Shown here: positions 1 to 8,611 of the stretch, one piece after another | Layout: each line of letters starts with the position of its first letter | Position numbering within the stretch: the first letter of the stretch is position 1 | Source: Novosphingobium cyanobacteriorum | GTDB lineage: Bacteria > Pseudomonadota > Alphaproteobacteria > Sphingomonadales > Sphingomonadaceae | DNA length: 64,000 bases | Assembly: GCF_029436685.1 (NCBI RefSeq) | Contig: NZ_JAROCY010000016.1 | Coordinates: 1-64,000 of the forward strand | Reading direction: 5' to 3' | The notes under the pieces: model-generated | The model's database searches: none | What the model saw: only the letters and a program-made list of their open reading frames with translations | Told to the model about the DNA's origin: nothing | Translations under genes and position numbers: made by a program

Positions 1-2
1 GC

Positions 3-38
3 ATCGGCAAGCTGCGCCACCCCGTCGTCGCGGGCTGA
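3..38 (+). CDS. 3' end of an unidentified gene (partial)
   Basis: Reading from base 3, the frame IGKLRHPVVAG ends in TGA at 36-38, followed about 50 bases later by a good terminator hairpin. That placement fits the C-terminal end of a gene entering from the left. Eleven residues are too few to identify it. Confidence 0.35.
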   Translation: MGKLRHPVVAG

Positions 39-89
39 CGCTGACAGCACCAGCGCTCCACAACGAACGTCCCGGAAAACCCACATGAC

Positions 90-127
90 AGGCCTCTCCT
101 GAAACCGGGCAGGAGAGGCCTTGTCTT
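90..127 (+). terminator. Rho-independent-type terminator hairpin
   Basis: A perfect 12-bp stem, AGGCCTCTCCTG (90-101) with CAGGAGAGGCCT (110-121), has an 8-base loop and is followed by TTGTCTT. It would end transcription of the gene whose tail is at 3-38. Confidence 0.75.
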
Positions 128-918
128 GCAAGAGAAGCAGCCTCGGGCAGCGCCGTTGCCCCCTGACGAATGGCCGAAGCAGGATCCCAGCCACCGCCTT
201 GCGCGTGCGCGTCTCACCTGCAGCTATGCGAGTGCCATGCCTGTTCCTGATTACGGATCAGTGCCTGTTTCAAGCGGCGCGCCATCTGCCCCCTCCATAC
301 AACTGGTTCATTCCTCTGGGCAGGCGGTTGGCGCCAATGCGTTCAAGGTACGTCTGTACTACCTCGATTCCGCCTGACAGGATGGTAGGTTTTGAAGTTT
401 TATCGGACTGCCGGCCCGCAAAGTTGCGGCTCGCCGCTTCAAAGCGGTAGAGCTGCCGCCCTTGGCCACGTAGTTCTGACTGCAAGGGGCGTGAGACTTG
501 CAAAGGAAGGCCTCAGCTCTGGCGCTTCCTTTTTCAATCTGAACCGATTTCGCGTCGACCGCCCCCAGCAATGGCGGAGGTCCGTTGCGGCCTACAAGTC
601 TGACCGCGTCCGGTCACGTGCAGCCGGAAGCGGGCCGTCGCATCTGGTGTACTTCGCCCACTCCCTGGCTCCGGGCCGAATGCTTCGTCGCGGCGGACGC
701 AGACCAAACATGCAAGCTCGGTGAGACGCTCGTCGCGTTCAAGCCACCTGTGCAGCATTTTCTGTTCTGCATGGACTTATGGCTTCATGCACAACCGGAT
801 GCACGCAACGTGCATGTGATGATCTGGAACAAGGATGTGGCGAACGATTGGTTTTCCGCCGATGGGTCCGTTCATAACGCGCATCGGAATTCCTGCCGAC
901 GGGTCGGGACGTTGAGCT
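128..918. other. Intergenic stretch without a supportable gene
   Basis: About 790 bases between the terminator and the receptor at 919. Open frames exist on both strands but their translations are low-complexity Arg/Pro/Ala-rich shadows with no recognisable domain, and they overlap each other and the start of the receptor. I see no RNA gene here. The promoter of the receptor should lie in the last 100-200 bases. Confidence 0.5.
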
Positions 919-2886
919 GTGGGGGCGAAATTGGACAACCGGACGATCAGGGGGGGCTCCGGCCTGTTGCCGCGTGCATTGATGGCATCGGCCTGCTTCA
1001 TCGCAATGCCCGGCCCCGCGCTGGCGCAGCGGGTGGACGACAACGTGATCACCAACGCCAACGATGCCTTTGGGCAATCCGTCGGCAATGAGCGGGTAGG
1101 GCTGTACAGCAACGAGGACGTGCGGGGCTTTTCGCCAGTGGATGCCGGCAATGCGCGCATCGAGGGCCTGTATTTCGCACCGGTGGACCGACTGCCGAAC
1201 CGCCTGGCGCGCGGCAGCCGCGTGCGCGTGGGCATTGCTGCGCAGGGTTATCCATTTCCGGCGCCGACCGGGATCGTGGACTTTGATCTTTCTGCCGCGT
1301 CCGATGCCGACCAGTTCACCATCGGGCTGGAACGGGCCCAGTTCGGCTCGGTGCTGGGCAGCCTTGACAGCAACTTTGCGCTGGGATCGGGCCTGCGCGC
1401 CTATCTGGGCGGAACGGTGCGCCGGCAGAACCGCCACGAAGGCGGCAACTTCAAGTCATGGATCGCATCGGGTGGCGTCGCATGGCGCCCCTATCAGGGA
1501 GCGAGCGTGATCGCCTTCTGGGGCAAGACCCGCACTTATGACGACGAGGCTGCCCCGGCGCTGTTCCCCGGTGGGGACGCCCTGCCGCCGCAGATCCCCC
1601 GCCGCAGGATGATCGGCCAGAGCTGGAGCGACCGCGACAACACGCAGGAAGTGTTTGGCGCGCTGGCCAAGCTGCCGCTGGGCGATTGGCGGATCGAGGC
1701 AGGTCTGTTCCGCGCAGTGCGACGGGTGGACGCCAACTTCACCGATATCTTCGCCAATCTGCGCGCCGATGGGACCGTGGCCAACCGCGTGATGGTGGTG
1801 GACGGCAACAACCGGGACCGCACGCTTTCCGGCGAAGCACGGGTGGTGCGCAGTTTTGCCGACGGGCCGCTGGCGCACCGGGTGACCTTGAGCTTTCGCG
1901 GGCGGACCGGCGATCGCCGGTTCGGCGGGGTGCAGCGGATATCGCTGGGGCCCAGCAGCATCCTGTTCGCCGACGAGCGGCGCCGGCCGGTGATCACGCT
2001 GGGCGTGGACGATACCGACGACTCCGCGCAAGCGACGCTGGGCGTAGCCTATACCCTCACGCGGCCAGGGCGCTTCCTGGTGGACGCAGCGGTTGCGGCA
2101 TCGCGATACAGCAAGACCATCCGCTTCGTGAGCGCCGGATTGGTCACGTCAAACCGCGACAGGCCGGTCACGGGGAGCATCACCGGCAATTACAGCCTGA
2201 CGCCCAGGCTGACGTTCTATGGCGGGTACATGCGCGGGTTCGAGGAAGTGGCCGTGGCGCCGCAGAACGCGACCAATCGCGGCGCAGTTCCCCCCGCGAT
2301 CCGCACCAGCCAGACCGACCTGGGATTCCGCTATGGCCTGAACAAGGGCCTGAGCCTGGTGGCCGGGGTGTTCCAGATCTCCAAGCCCTACTACAATCTC
2401 GACGATCAGTTGCTCTATCGCGATCTCGGCTCTTCTTCCAACCGGGGAATCGAGGTTTCGCTCACCGGCGCGCTGCGCTCGGGGTTGACCGTGGTGCTGG
2501 GCAATGTCCTGATCGATTCACGCATCACGGGCCTGCTGGTGGACGAGGGGCGGATCGGTGCGCGGCCGGTGGGGACGATCCGGCGGCGCTCCATCGCCAA
2601 CATCGACTGGAGGCTGGACGGCGGGGCGAGCCCGCTGTCGCTCGATGCCGCGTTCGAAAGCCTTTCGGCGCGCGTGGGCAATCCTTCGAACAGCCTTTAT
2701 GCTCCGCCGCGTGAAACGCTGGACCTGGGCATGCGATACCGGTTTCCGCTGGGCAAAACGCGTGCGCTGCTGCGCTTGCAGATGGCCAACGTGTTCGACG
2801 GTTATGGCTGGCAGGTCTCGTCCAACGGAGCGTTTCTCTATTCGGCCGGCCGGCGGCTGCTTGCCGAACTGCGCTTCGATCTTTGA
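919..2886 (+). CDS. TonB-dependent receptor
   Basis: A 655-residue outer-membrane receptor. The start chosen is GTG, giving a signal peptide with a hydrophobic core that ends in PALAQ at about residues 32-36. The plug follows, with the sphingomonad-style stretch YSNEDVRGFSPVDAGNARIE and IEGLYF at about 60-90. The rest is beta-barrel with alternating aromatic/polar strands and a short C-terminal strand ending in LRFDL. Such proteins import siderophores or other large ligands using TonB energy; the ligand cannot be read from the sequence. A start nearer the hydrophobic core (for example the Met at residue 23) is possible. It is convergent with the cytochrome gene at 2897. Confidence 0.75.
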   Translation: MGAKLDNRTIRGGSGLLPRALMASACFIAMPGPALAQRVDDNVITNANDAFGQSVGNERVGLYSNEDVRGFSPVDAGNARIEGLYFAPVDRLPNRLARGSRVRVGIAAQGYPFPAPTGIVDFDLSAASDADQFTIGLERAQFGSVLGSLDSNFALGSGLRAYLGGTVRRQNRHEGGNFKSWIASGGVAWRPYQGASVIAFWGKTRTYDDEAAPALFPGGDALPPQIPRRRMIGQSWSDRDNTQEVFGALAKLPLGDWRIEAGLFRAVRRVDANFTDIFANLRADGTVANRVMVVDGNNRDRTLSGEARVVRSFADGPLAHRVTLSFRGRTGDRRFGGVQRISLGPSSILFADERRRPVITLGVDDTDDSAQATLGVAYTLTRPGRFLVDAAVAASRYSKTIRFVSAGLVTSNRDRPVTGSITGNYSLTPRLTFYGGYMRGFEEVAVAPQNATNRGAVPPAIRTSQTDLGFRYGLNKGLSLVAGVFQISKPYYNLDDQLLYRDLGSSSNRGIEVSLTGALRSGLTVVLGNVLIDSRITGLLVDEGRIGARPVGTIRRRSIANIDWRLDGGASPLSLDAAFESLSARVGNPSNSLYAPPRETLDLGMRYRFPLGKTRALLRLQMANVFDGYGWQVSSNGAFLYSAGRRLLAELRFDL

Positions 2887-2896
2887 CGCTGAACCT

Positions 2897-3382
2897 TCAG
2901 GAGATGGGCACTGGCGGAGGCGTGGCCTCTAGCGCGGGGGCGAAGGCCCAATGGCAGGCGACGCAGCGGGCGTTGATTGCTTCGCCCGCGCTGGTCAACC
3001 CGACAAGATCCTTGCGCTCGGCCGCCTCTGCGCTCTGCCTGGCGGCGGCTTCGAGGTCTCCGGCAAGACGGTCCCAGCGTGGATCTTCCTGCCGATAGGG
3101 TGCGCCGCGCAGCACCACGGCGAGTTGGCGAAGGGTCAGCGCGTCGCTTTCCGCGTCCTCCCACTCCTCGTCGGTGCGTGGTTCACCCGAATGGTTGCCG
3201 CCGGCATCGGTTTCCTGCGCGGTCCAGGCCCAGAGCTGGGTTGCGTTGCGCTGCATCACGTGCCCCATCAATTCGGGCAAAGGCAGGGGCTCGGCCGGAG
3301 TAGCCTGCGCATTGAGCGCCGATGAGGCGACGAGCAGGCTGGCCACCGCCGCGGCCGGTACGAGAATTGCAGTGGGTTTCAC
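2897..3382 (-). CDS. Secreted cytochrome c'/c556-like protein
   Basis: A 161-residue protein. The GTG start at 3382 was chosen because it follows a GAGG Shine-Dalgarno and leads straight into a signal peptide (VKPTAILVPAAAVASLLVA...ALNAQA). The heme-attachment motif CVACH lies near the C-terminus (about C140, C143, H144), as in cytochrome c'-type four-helix bundles, and the body is helical (MQRNATQLWAW..., ...AARQSAEAAERKD). It is probably a periplasmic monoheme electron carrier or gas-binding protein. The partner is unknown. The neighbouring sulfite dehydrogenase already has its own cytochrome, so a link to it is only positional. Confidence 0.65.
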   Translation of the reverse strand: MKPTAILVPAAAVASLLVASSALNAQATPAEPLPLPELMGHVMQRNATQLWAWTAQETDAGGNHSGEPRTDEEWEDAESDALTLRQLAVVLRGAPYRQEDPRWDRLAGDLEAAARQSAEAAERKDLVGLTSAGEAINARCVACHWAFAPALEATPPPVPIS

Positions 3383-3743
3383 GATCACCTCATCATCGGG
3401 GCATCGTGTCCGGTCTTTGCCCCTTTCGCGCCATACGCCGCGGATCGGCGAGGGCGAAGGCATGGTTGGTCATATCGACATGCGGCAGGGTGCGAAGCAC
3501 CGGGAAAGCGTGAATTGCAATTAGCATAGAACAATTTGCAGGTTTCACTTGCCATTTGGCTTGGCCAAACTCACGCGCCGCTTGAGAATCGCCGAAATGT
3601 CTACTAAAGAGGTAGAGACGGCTGCTACCCTTCGGAGGATGCTTCGCCACAAGCGAGCGAGGGGCGCACATCATGTCGATTTCACTGGACACCCGCGTCT
3701 CGCCTCAAGCCGATCCGGCACGAGCCGGGCAGCGGGGGCGGAC
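3383..3743. other. Divergent promoter region with a short leader ORF
   Basis: A 361-base gap between the divergent cytochrome and cysB genes. It should hold both promoters. The only structured element I can point to is a short reading frame at 3673-3747, listed separately. I recognised no riboswitch. Confidence 0.5.
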
Positions 3744-3747
3744 ATGA
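3673..3747 (+). CDS. Possible 24-residue leader peptide upstream of cysB
   Basis: ATG at 3673 opens a 24-codon frame (MSISLDTRVSPQADPARAG...) that ends in TGA at 3745-3747. This overlaps the cysB start codon (ATG 3744) as ATGA, so translation of the peptide could feed or gate CysB translation. The peptide contains no cysteine or run of one residue, so a classic attenuator is not evident. It may be a chance frame. Confidence 0.3.
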   Translation: MSISLDTRVSPQADPARAGQRGRT

Positions 3748-4796
3748 ACCTTCAGCAATTGCGCTATGTCCGCGCGGCGGTGAAGAATGACCTGAACCTG
3801 ACCAAGGTGGCCAACGAGCTGTTCACGTCGCAATCGGGCGTGAGCAAGCAGATCCGCGAACTGGAACAGGAGCTGCGGGTCGATATCTTCGTGCGGCGGG
3901 GCAAGCGACTTGTGGGCCTGACGCCCGCGGGCGAGAATGCGGCGAAGGTGATCGACCGGCTGCTGCAGGAGGCGGACAATCTCAAGCGCCTGTCGGACCA
4001 GTTCGCGCAGGCGGACAAGGGCCGGCTGATCATCGCCGCCACGCACAACCAGGCCAACTATGTGCTGCCGCGACTGCTGCTGCAGTTCGGACAGCTGTTT
4101 CCGAAGGTTGAGGTGGAACTGCTGCAGGGCAGCCCGAGCTATGTGGTGGATGCGCTGGTGCGGGGCGAGGCCGACATTGGCGTGGCGACCGAGGCGGTGG
4201 ACGGCAACCAGCACCTGGAAACCTATCCCTGCTTCACCTGGCGCCACGTGGCGATCGCGCCAGAGGGGCACCCGCTGCTGGACATCGCCGAACCGACGCT
4301 GGCCGACATCGCCCGCTATCCGATCATCACCTACAACGCCGAGTTTTCAGGCGGATCGCGGGTGATCGAGACGTTCGAGCGGGCGGGGATCGAAGTGGAC
4401 CTGCGGCTGCGCGCGATGGATGCCGACGTGATCAAGACCTATGTGCGGCTGGGTGCCGGAGTGGGCATCATTGCCGAGATGGCGATCGATGGCGGCGCAC
4501 AGGGTGAACTGCGGGTCGTTCCCGGATCGGGCGCGCTGTTCGGCGCGGGCACCACCAAGATCGCGCTGCAGAAGGGCACGCTGCTGCGCAACTATGCCTA
4601 TCAGTTCGTCGCCATGTTGGCGCCGCATCTCGATCCCGACGTGCTGAGCGGGAAGAAGCGGGCCCGCCCGGCCGAGCAGGCCGTGCAGATTGCGCCGTTC
4701 ACCGACCGCAAGGATCTGCTGCTGGTTCCGACGCCGGGCATAGAGGCAGGGGCGCTGGCGATCGCGCAGCTGGCCACCGCGCCGCTGAGCCACTGA
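3744..4796 (+). CDS. cysB: LysR-family regulator, CysB-like
   Basis: A 350-residue LysR-type regulator. The N-terminal winged helix-turn-helix (MNLQQLRYVRAAVKNDLNLTKVANELFTSQSGVSKQI...) has the CysB-specific NLQQLRY and SQSGVSKQIRELE wording, followed by a linker helix. The periplasmic-binding-like effector domain (about 90-300) includes THNQANYVLPR, the CysB/Cbl signature for the ligand pocket. ATG 3744 is preferred over far-upstream starts because family members begin exactly here. CysB proteins activate sulfur-assimilation genes and sense O-acetylserine or related sulfur metabolites. It lies 11 bases before sorA and presumably controls sulfite or organosulfur metabolism. Confidence 0.85.
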   Translation: MNLQQLRYVRAAVKNDLNLTKVANELFTSQSGVSKQIRELEQELRVDIFVRRGKRLVGLTPAGENAAKVIDRLLQEADNLKRLSDQFAQADKGRLIIAATHNQANYVLPRLLLQFGQLFPKVEVELLQGSPSYVVDALVRGEADIGVATEAVDGNQHLETYPCFTWRHVAIAPEGHPLLDIAEPTLADIARYPIITYNAEFSGGSRVIETFERAGIEVDLRLRAMDADVIKTYVRLGAGVGIIAEMAIDGGAQGELRVVPGSGALFGAGTTKIALQKGTLLRNYAYQFVAMLAPHLDPDVLSGKKRARPAEQAVQIAPFTDRKDLLLVPTPGIEAGALAIAQLATAPLSH

Positions 4797-4807
4797 CAGG
4801 AACGCCG

Positions 4808-6007
4808 ATGACACACATTGATCGCCGCCGCTTTGTGACGGCAGCAGGCCTGTCGCTCGCCGCCGCGTCCACGCGAACCATCGCCCGTTCGGTGGATCTG
4901 CCGTTTGGCAACGGCACGCGCCCTCTCGTTCGCTTTCCGCAGAAGCGCGAACTGATCCTGCTGACGAGCCGCCCGCCACAGCTGGAAACGCCGTTCGAGG
5001 TGTTCGACAAGGGGCTGATCACGCCCAATGACGCCTTCTTCGTGCGCTATCACCTGTCCGGTCTGCCTCAGGTGATCGACCCGGCCACGTTCCGGCTGCG
5101 GATCGGCGGGCATGTGGGCCAACCGCTCGACCTGTCACTGGCCAGCCTCAAGCGCGATTTTCCGGTGAGCGAGATCGTGGCGGTGAACCAGTGTTCGGGC
5201 AATAGCCGCGGGTTTGTGGAGCCACGGGTTGGCGGCGGCCAGCTGGGCAACGGGGCCATGGGCAATGCGCGCTGGCGTGGCGTGCCGCTGAAGGCGCTGC
5301 TCGACAAGGCCGGGGTTCGCGAAGGCGCGCGGCAGGTGACCTTCAACGGCCTCGACAACCCACCGCTCGACGGTATCCCCGATTTCGTGAAGGCGCTCGA
5401 TATCGATCATGCGCGCGATGGCGAGGTGCTGGTGGCGTTCCAGATGAACGGTCAGGACCTGCCCTTCCTGAACGGCTATCCGCTGCGGCTGATCGTGCCG
5501 GGGCATTACGGCACGCATTGGGTGAAGCACCTCGACGAGATCAATGTGGTCGATGCCCAGTTCGACGGGTATTGGATGAAGACGGCCTATCGCATTCCCG
5601 ACAACGACTGCAATTGCCTGATCCCCGGGCAGAAGCCCGACAAGACCAAGCCGATCGGGCGGTTTAACGTGCGATCGTTCGTCACCAGTCATGCCGATGG
5701 CGCGAGAGTGGCTGCGGGGCGGACGGCGAAGCTGCGGGGCATCGCCTTTGCCGGGGGATCGAACATCGCGCGGGTGCTGCTTTCCGCCGATGACGGACAA
5801 ACCTGGCAGGAGGCGCGGCTGGGCGAGGACCTGGGGCGCTATTCGTTCCGAGAATGGCAGCTTGGACTTGCCTTGCAGAAGGGAGAGCACCGGATCATGG
5901 TGCGCGCCGAGACTGCGGCCGGCGAAACGCAGCCGCTGGAGCAACGCTGGCAACCCGCCGGATACATGCGCAACGTGATCGAGACGATCAGGCTGGAGGT
6001 GGCGTGA
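4808..6007 (+). CDS. sorA: Sulfite dehydrogenase, molybdopterin subunit (SorA-like)
   Basis: A 399-residue sulfite oxidase-family enzyme. A Tat signal with RRRFVTAAG near residues 6-15 points to export with the cofactor inserted. The Moco domain (about 60-260) carries NQCSGNSRG with Cys129 as the expected molybdenum ligand. The C-terminal dimerisation domain covers about 280-395. SorAB enzymes oxidise periplasmic sulfite to sulfate and pass electrons to cytochrome c. The stop overlaps the start of sorB, so the two are translationally coupled. The preceding cysB suggests a sulfur-controlled operon. SoxC-like function is the main alternative, but no other sox genes are nearby. Confidence 0.85.
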   Translation: MTHIDRRRFVTAAGLSLAAASTRTIARSVDLPFGNGTRPLVRFPQKRELILLTSRPPQLETPFEVFDKGLITPNDAFFVRYHLSGLPQVIDPATFRLRIGGHVGQPLDLSLASLKRDFPVSEIVAVNQCSGNSRGFVEPRVGGGQLGNGAMGNARWRGVPLKALLDKAGVREGARQVTFNGLDNPPLDGIPDFVKALDIDHARDGEVLVAFQMNGQDLPFLNGYPLRLIVPGHYGTHWVKHLDEINVVDAQFDGYWMKTAYRIPDNDCNCLIPGQKPDKTKPIGRFNVRSFVTSHADGARVAAGRTAKLRGIAFAGGSNIARVLLSADDGQTWQEARLGEDLGRYSFREWQLGLALQKGEHRIMVRAETAAGETQPLEQRWQPAGYMRNVIETIRLEVA

Positions 6008-6318
6008 TGCGCAAGGGATCGATCGCTCTGGCCGCATCGGCCACGTTGGTGCTGTGCGGTGCCGTGGCTGCAAGGCCCCTGACCTTTTCGCCACCGGCCG
6101 AGGCGGTTCCCGCCGTGCTGGTCGACAGCGAGGGCGAGATCGTGGTCAACATCTGTTCGACGTGCCATTCGCTGGAATACATCGTGACCCAGCCGCGAGG
6201 CAAAGGCGCGCAGTTCTGGAAGGATTCGGTCGCCAAGATGATCAACGTCTACAAGGCGCCGATCGCGCCGGCCGATGCCGATGCGATCGCGGCGGTGCTG
6301 GCCCGCAAGTTCGGCTGA
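6007..6318 (+). CDS. sorB: Sulfite dehydrogenase cytochrome c subunit (SorB-like)
   Basis: A 103-residue exported monoheme cytochrome c. The signal peptide (about 1-22) ends in VAARP, and the heme motif ICSTCH puts ligands at C50, C53 and H54, with a Met in KMINVYKAPI as likely sixth ligand. Size and position match SorB, which accepts electrons from SorA. ATG overlaps the sorA stop by one base, and a strong terminator follows. Confidence 0.85.
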   Translation: MRKGSIALAASATLVLCGAVAARPLTFSPPAEAVPAVLVDSEGEIVVNICSTCHSLEYIVTQPRGKGAQFWKDSVAKMINVYKAPIAPADADAIAAVLARKFG

Positions 6319-6331
6319 CGGCAGAAAGATG

Positions 6332-6377
6332 AAAAAGGGGGGCCGGGACGCTTCAAGCATCCCGGCCCCCCTTTTTT
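6332..6377 (+). terminator. Strong terminator hairpin after sorB
   Basis: A 17-bp stem, from AAAAAGGGGGGCCGGGA (6332-6348) to its complement at 6360-6377, ends in a T run. The matching A run on the other arm makes it work in both directions, so it can also end the minus-strand gene that stops at 6396. Confidence 0.85.
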
Positions 6378-6395
6378 GCGTACGCTGCAGGTGGA

Positions 6396-7376
6396 TCAGC
6401 GATCGATCACGGCCTCATCCGAAGGCACGCCCACGGCGCCGCCGCCGAACGGGCCGTTGTTTTCGGCACAGATGCGCTCGTAGTGCTCGTACTGCAGCGG
6501 CTTGCCCGGCGCGTTCACGGGCTTCACGTCGAAGTGCCAGCCATCGGGCTTGTCCGCCACGGTATAGCGGCGGGCCGGGATGGTGGCCGTCCACGGGCGC
6601 GAATAGACCGTGGGATCGGTGAAGGTGGCGATGTAGTTGAAGCGCTTGCCATCGGCATCGAACACGAAGCGTTCGGCGACGGTGGCATTCTCGCTCATGA
6701 AATCGCCATAACGGCCGAACAGGGACTTGCCGTTGTTGTTGCGCGTATCGACGACCAGGGTGTTGCCTTCCCAGTGGCCCCGGGAATCACCGTTCCACAG
6801 CTTGATCCCGGGTGCGAGATGCGGCGAGCCATCGAGCTTGATGATCCGCGTGCCGGAATCGAACAGGAACACGAAATGGCCGGGATATTGCCGCACCTCG
6901 TAGCCATGCCACATGAACGATTTGGGCACCCCGGCCGGGGCACAACGCGCCAGCGGTTCGATGTAGCGCGGCTTGACCGGGTTCGGGAAGTTGCGGGCGA
7001 AATCTTCCTGCAGCGCGCGGGCGGCGGGGAGATAGGGGATCTGCCCATCCGCCGGATCGGACACGCGGCTGGGCGCGCGCTGGTCACGCGGCAGCTTGGC
7101 CGCTGCCGATGGTTCACCCGGAGGACCCGCCTGCGGATCGGTGAAGTTGCTGTGGTTCGAAATGGTGTTCGACCAGAATCCACCGACATCGGGCTGTCCA
7201 TCGGGCAACCGCGCGCCTGTCCATTCGCCCGAGGCGATCACGGGCACTTCCTTTTGCCAGCGGATGCCTGGCGCGGTTGGCTGGGGCGCAGGGGCCGCGT
7301 CCTGGGCCGAAGCCACAGGGGCGTGGCCGGCAAGCAGCAGCGCCGTGGTGGCGCAGAGAATCCTGACGTTCATCAT
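6396..7376 (-). CDS. Secreted protein of unknown function (DUF6152-cluster type A)
   Basis: About 326 residues with a clean signal peptide (MMNVRILCATTALLLAGHAPVASAQ). The mature part has LPDGQPDVGGFWSNT near the N-terminus, then GHFVFLFDSGTRIIKLDGSPH and GDSRGHWEGNTLVVDTRN. The last two motifs are shared with the next gene upstream, so the pair are paralogues. I know such proteins as hypothetical secreted proteins of sphingomonads beside DUF6152 genes; no reaction is known to me. The start is ATG 7376 or 7373, both overlapping the stop of the upstream gene, so the genes are coupled. It is last in a minus-strand operon. Confidence 0.7.
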   Translation of the reverse strand: MMNVRILCATTALLLAGHAPVASAQDAAPAPQPTAPGIRWQKEVPVIASGEWTGARLPDGQPDVGGFWSNTISNHSNFTDPQAGPPGEPSAAAKLPRDQRAPSRVSDPADGQIPYLPAARALQEDFARNFPNPVKPRYIEPLARCAPAGVPKSFMWHGYEVRQYPGHFVFLFDSGTRIIKLDGSPHLAPGIKLWNGDSRGHWEGNTLVVDTRNNNGKSLFGRYGDFMSENATVAERFVFDADGKRFNYIATFTDPTVYSRPWTATIPARRYTVADKPDGWHFDVKPVNAPGKPLQYEHYERICAENNGPFGGGAVGVPSDEAVIDR

Positions 7377-8173
7377 TGGCCATCCTTGTGCGGATAGAAC
7401 CGATCGTACTCGAGCGCGTAGCAATAGTCCTCGATCAGCTGGAAACCCTTGTCCCGGCGGCGATGCAGCAGGACCTCGATGGTCCAGGGCTTCGAATAGA
7501 CGCCGGGTTCATCAAGCGTGGCGCGGTAGTTGATCGTGTTGGCATCGAGGAAGGTCCAGCGTTCCACGACGTGGAGGTCTGGACCATGAAAATTGCCTGC
7601 ACGATCCAGCCAGGTTTCCTCGTTGAAATCCGCCACGTCGACGACAAGCGTTTCGCCTTCCCAGTGGCCGCGGCTGTCCCCCAGCCAGAACTCCTGGTGC
7701 TTTTCCTGCGGGTGATCGGAGCCATCGGTGCGGATGGTGCGGACCTGGTTGCCGAACTGGTGGACGAGCGTGAGATCCTGCGCCCGCTGGAAGATCTGGA
7801 ACGGTGCCGGATAATAGACACCGCGGGGGACGCCCAGCACCCAGCACTTCAGGCGCGGATCATCCTTGGCCCGCGCGGCGAAGTTGGCCTTGCGCCGTTC
7901 GTGCGCCTCGGCGGTGTAGGGGATCACCCCGCCTTCGACCACGCCCGGCCCCGGTGGCGCATCGCGGCGCCCCGCATGGGGTTCGAGATCGTAGTCGGCC
8001 TCTCCCAGAACCTGCCAGATCCCGGAGAAATCGGGCTTGCCATCCGCCTGCCGCGGAATGGCGGGTGCGGCAGGAGCAGAGGCAACAGCCGACTTGGCGG
8101 GAGCGGCCTCGGCAAGGGCAGGCATCAGAAGCGCGGTGGATGCCGCCAGCAGGATCGCTGTCTTGCGGATCAT
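7373..8173 (-). CDS. Secreted protein of unknown function (DUF6152-cluster type B)
   Basis: A 266-residue protein with a signal peptide ending in ALAEAAP. After it come RQADGKPDFSGIWQV, an Arg/Lys-rich middle and VRTIRTDGSDH...GDSRGHWEGETLVVDVADFNEETWLD. It aligns by eye with the downstream gene over the GDSRGHWEG.TLVVD block. ATG 8173 lies just after the stop of the DUF6152 gene and is preceded by GGGAAA. Function is unknown; by context it belongs with the receptor and DUF6152 protein of the same operon. Confidence 0.7.
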   Translation of the reverse strand: MIRKTAILLAASTALLMPALAEAAPAKSAVASAPAAPAIPRQADGKPDFSGIWQVLGEADYDLEPHAGRRDAPPGPGVVEGGVIPYTAEAHERRKANFAARAKDDPRLKCWVLGVPRGVYYPAPFQIFQRAQDLTLVHQFGNQVRTIRTDGSDHPQEKHQEFWLGDSRGHWEGETLVVDVADFNEETWLDRAGNFHGPDLHVVERWTFLDANTINYRATLDEPGVYSKPWTIEVLLHRRRDKGFQLIEDYCYALEYDRFYPHKDGQ

Positions 8174-8174
8174 C

Positions 8175-8597
8175 TCATTTCCCCACGGGCGGCGGCGGTG
8201 CGTCTGGCGCGCTGCCCGTCTGCACCTTGCGCCCGCCCGGCAAGACGACCGTGGTGGCATAGCCGAAGGGACCGCCGTTCTTCGCTTTGTAGCCGGCAAG
8301 GCGGATCGGCACGCCGGCATGCACGTTGTCACGCGTGATGTTGGCGGACCGCAGCGAGGTGGGCGTGCCGAATTCGAAGCCCCAATTGGTGACCGAGCCG
8401 TCCTTGTTCTTGACGTCGAGGTAGATCCAGCTGTGCGGATTGACGAAGCGCACCTTGGTGACCACGCCATCGATCACCAGCGGCTTGCTGGAATCGAACT
8501 CGGCGGCAAACGCATGGTGGGCCCAGCTGGCGGCCGGCAGGGCGACGAGCCCTGCCAGCGCAGAGCTGGCGGCGATCAGAAGCGACTTGCGGTTCAT
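8175..8597 (-). CDS. DUF6152 family secreted protein
   Basis: A 140-residue protein with a signal peptide (MNRKSLLIAASSALAGLVALPAASWA). The family motif AHHAFAAEFDSSKPLVIDGVV follows directly, then a beta-rich domain with VRFVNPHSWIYLDVKNKDGS. The HH pair after the cleavage site and the NPHSW motif suggest metal or ligand binding, but this is inference. It sits between the TonB-dependent receptor and two secreted proteins, all in one direction with gaps of 0-15 bases. Confidence 0.8.
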   Translation of the reverse strand: MNRKSLLIAASSALAGLVALPAASWAHHAFAAEFDSSKPLVIDGVVTKVRFVNPHSWIYLDVKNKDGSVTNWGFEFGTPTSLRSANITRDNVHAGVPIRLAGYKAKNGGPFGYATTVVLPGGRKVQTGSAPDAPPPPVGK

Positions 8598-8611
8598 GTC
8601 TGTGGCCTCCT

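Noticed and set aside
585..1091. A 168-codon plus-strand frame before the first receptor
   Set aside because: It overlaps the receptor start, has no domain or signal peptide, and the residue mix is that of random GC-rich DNA.
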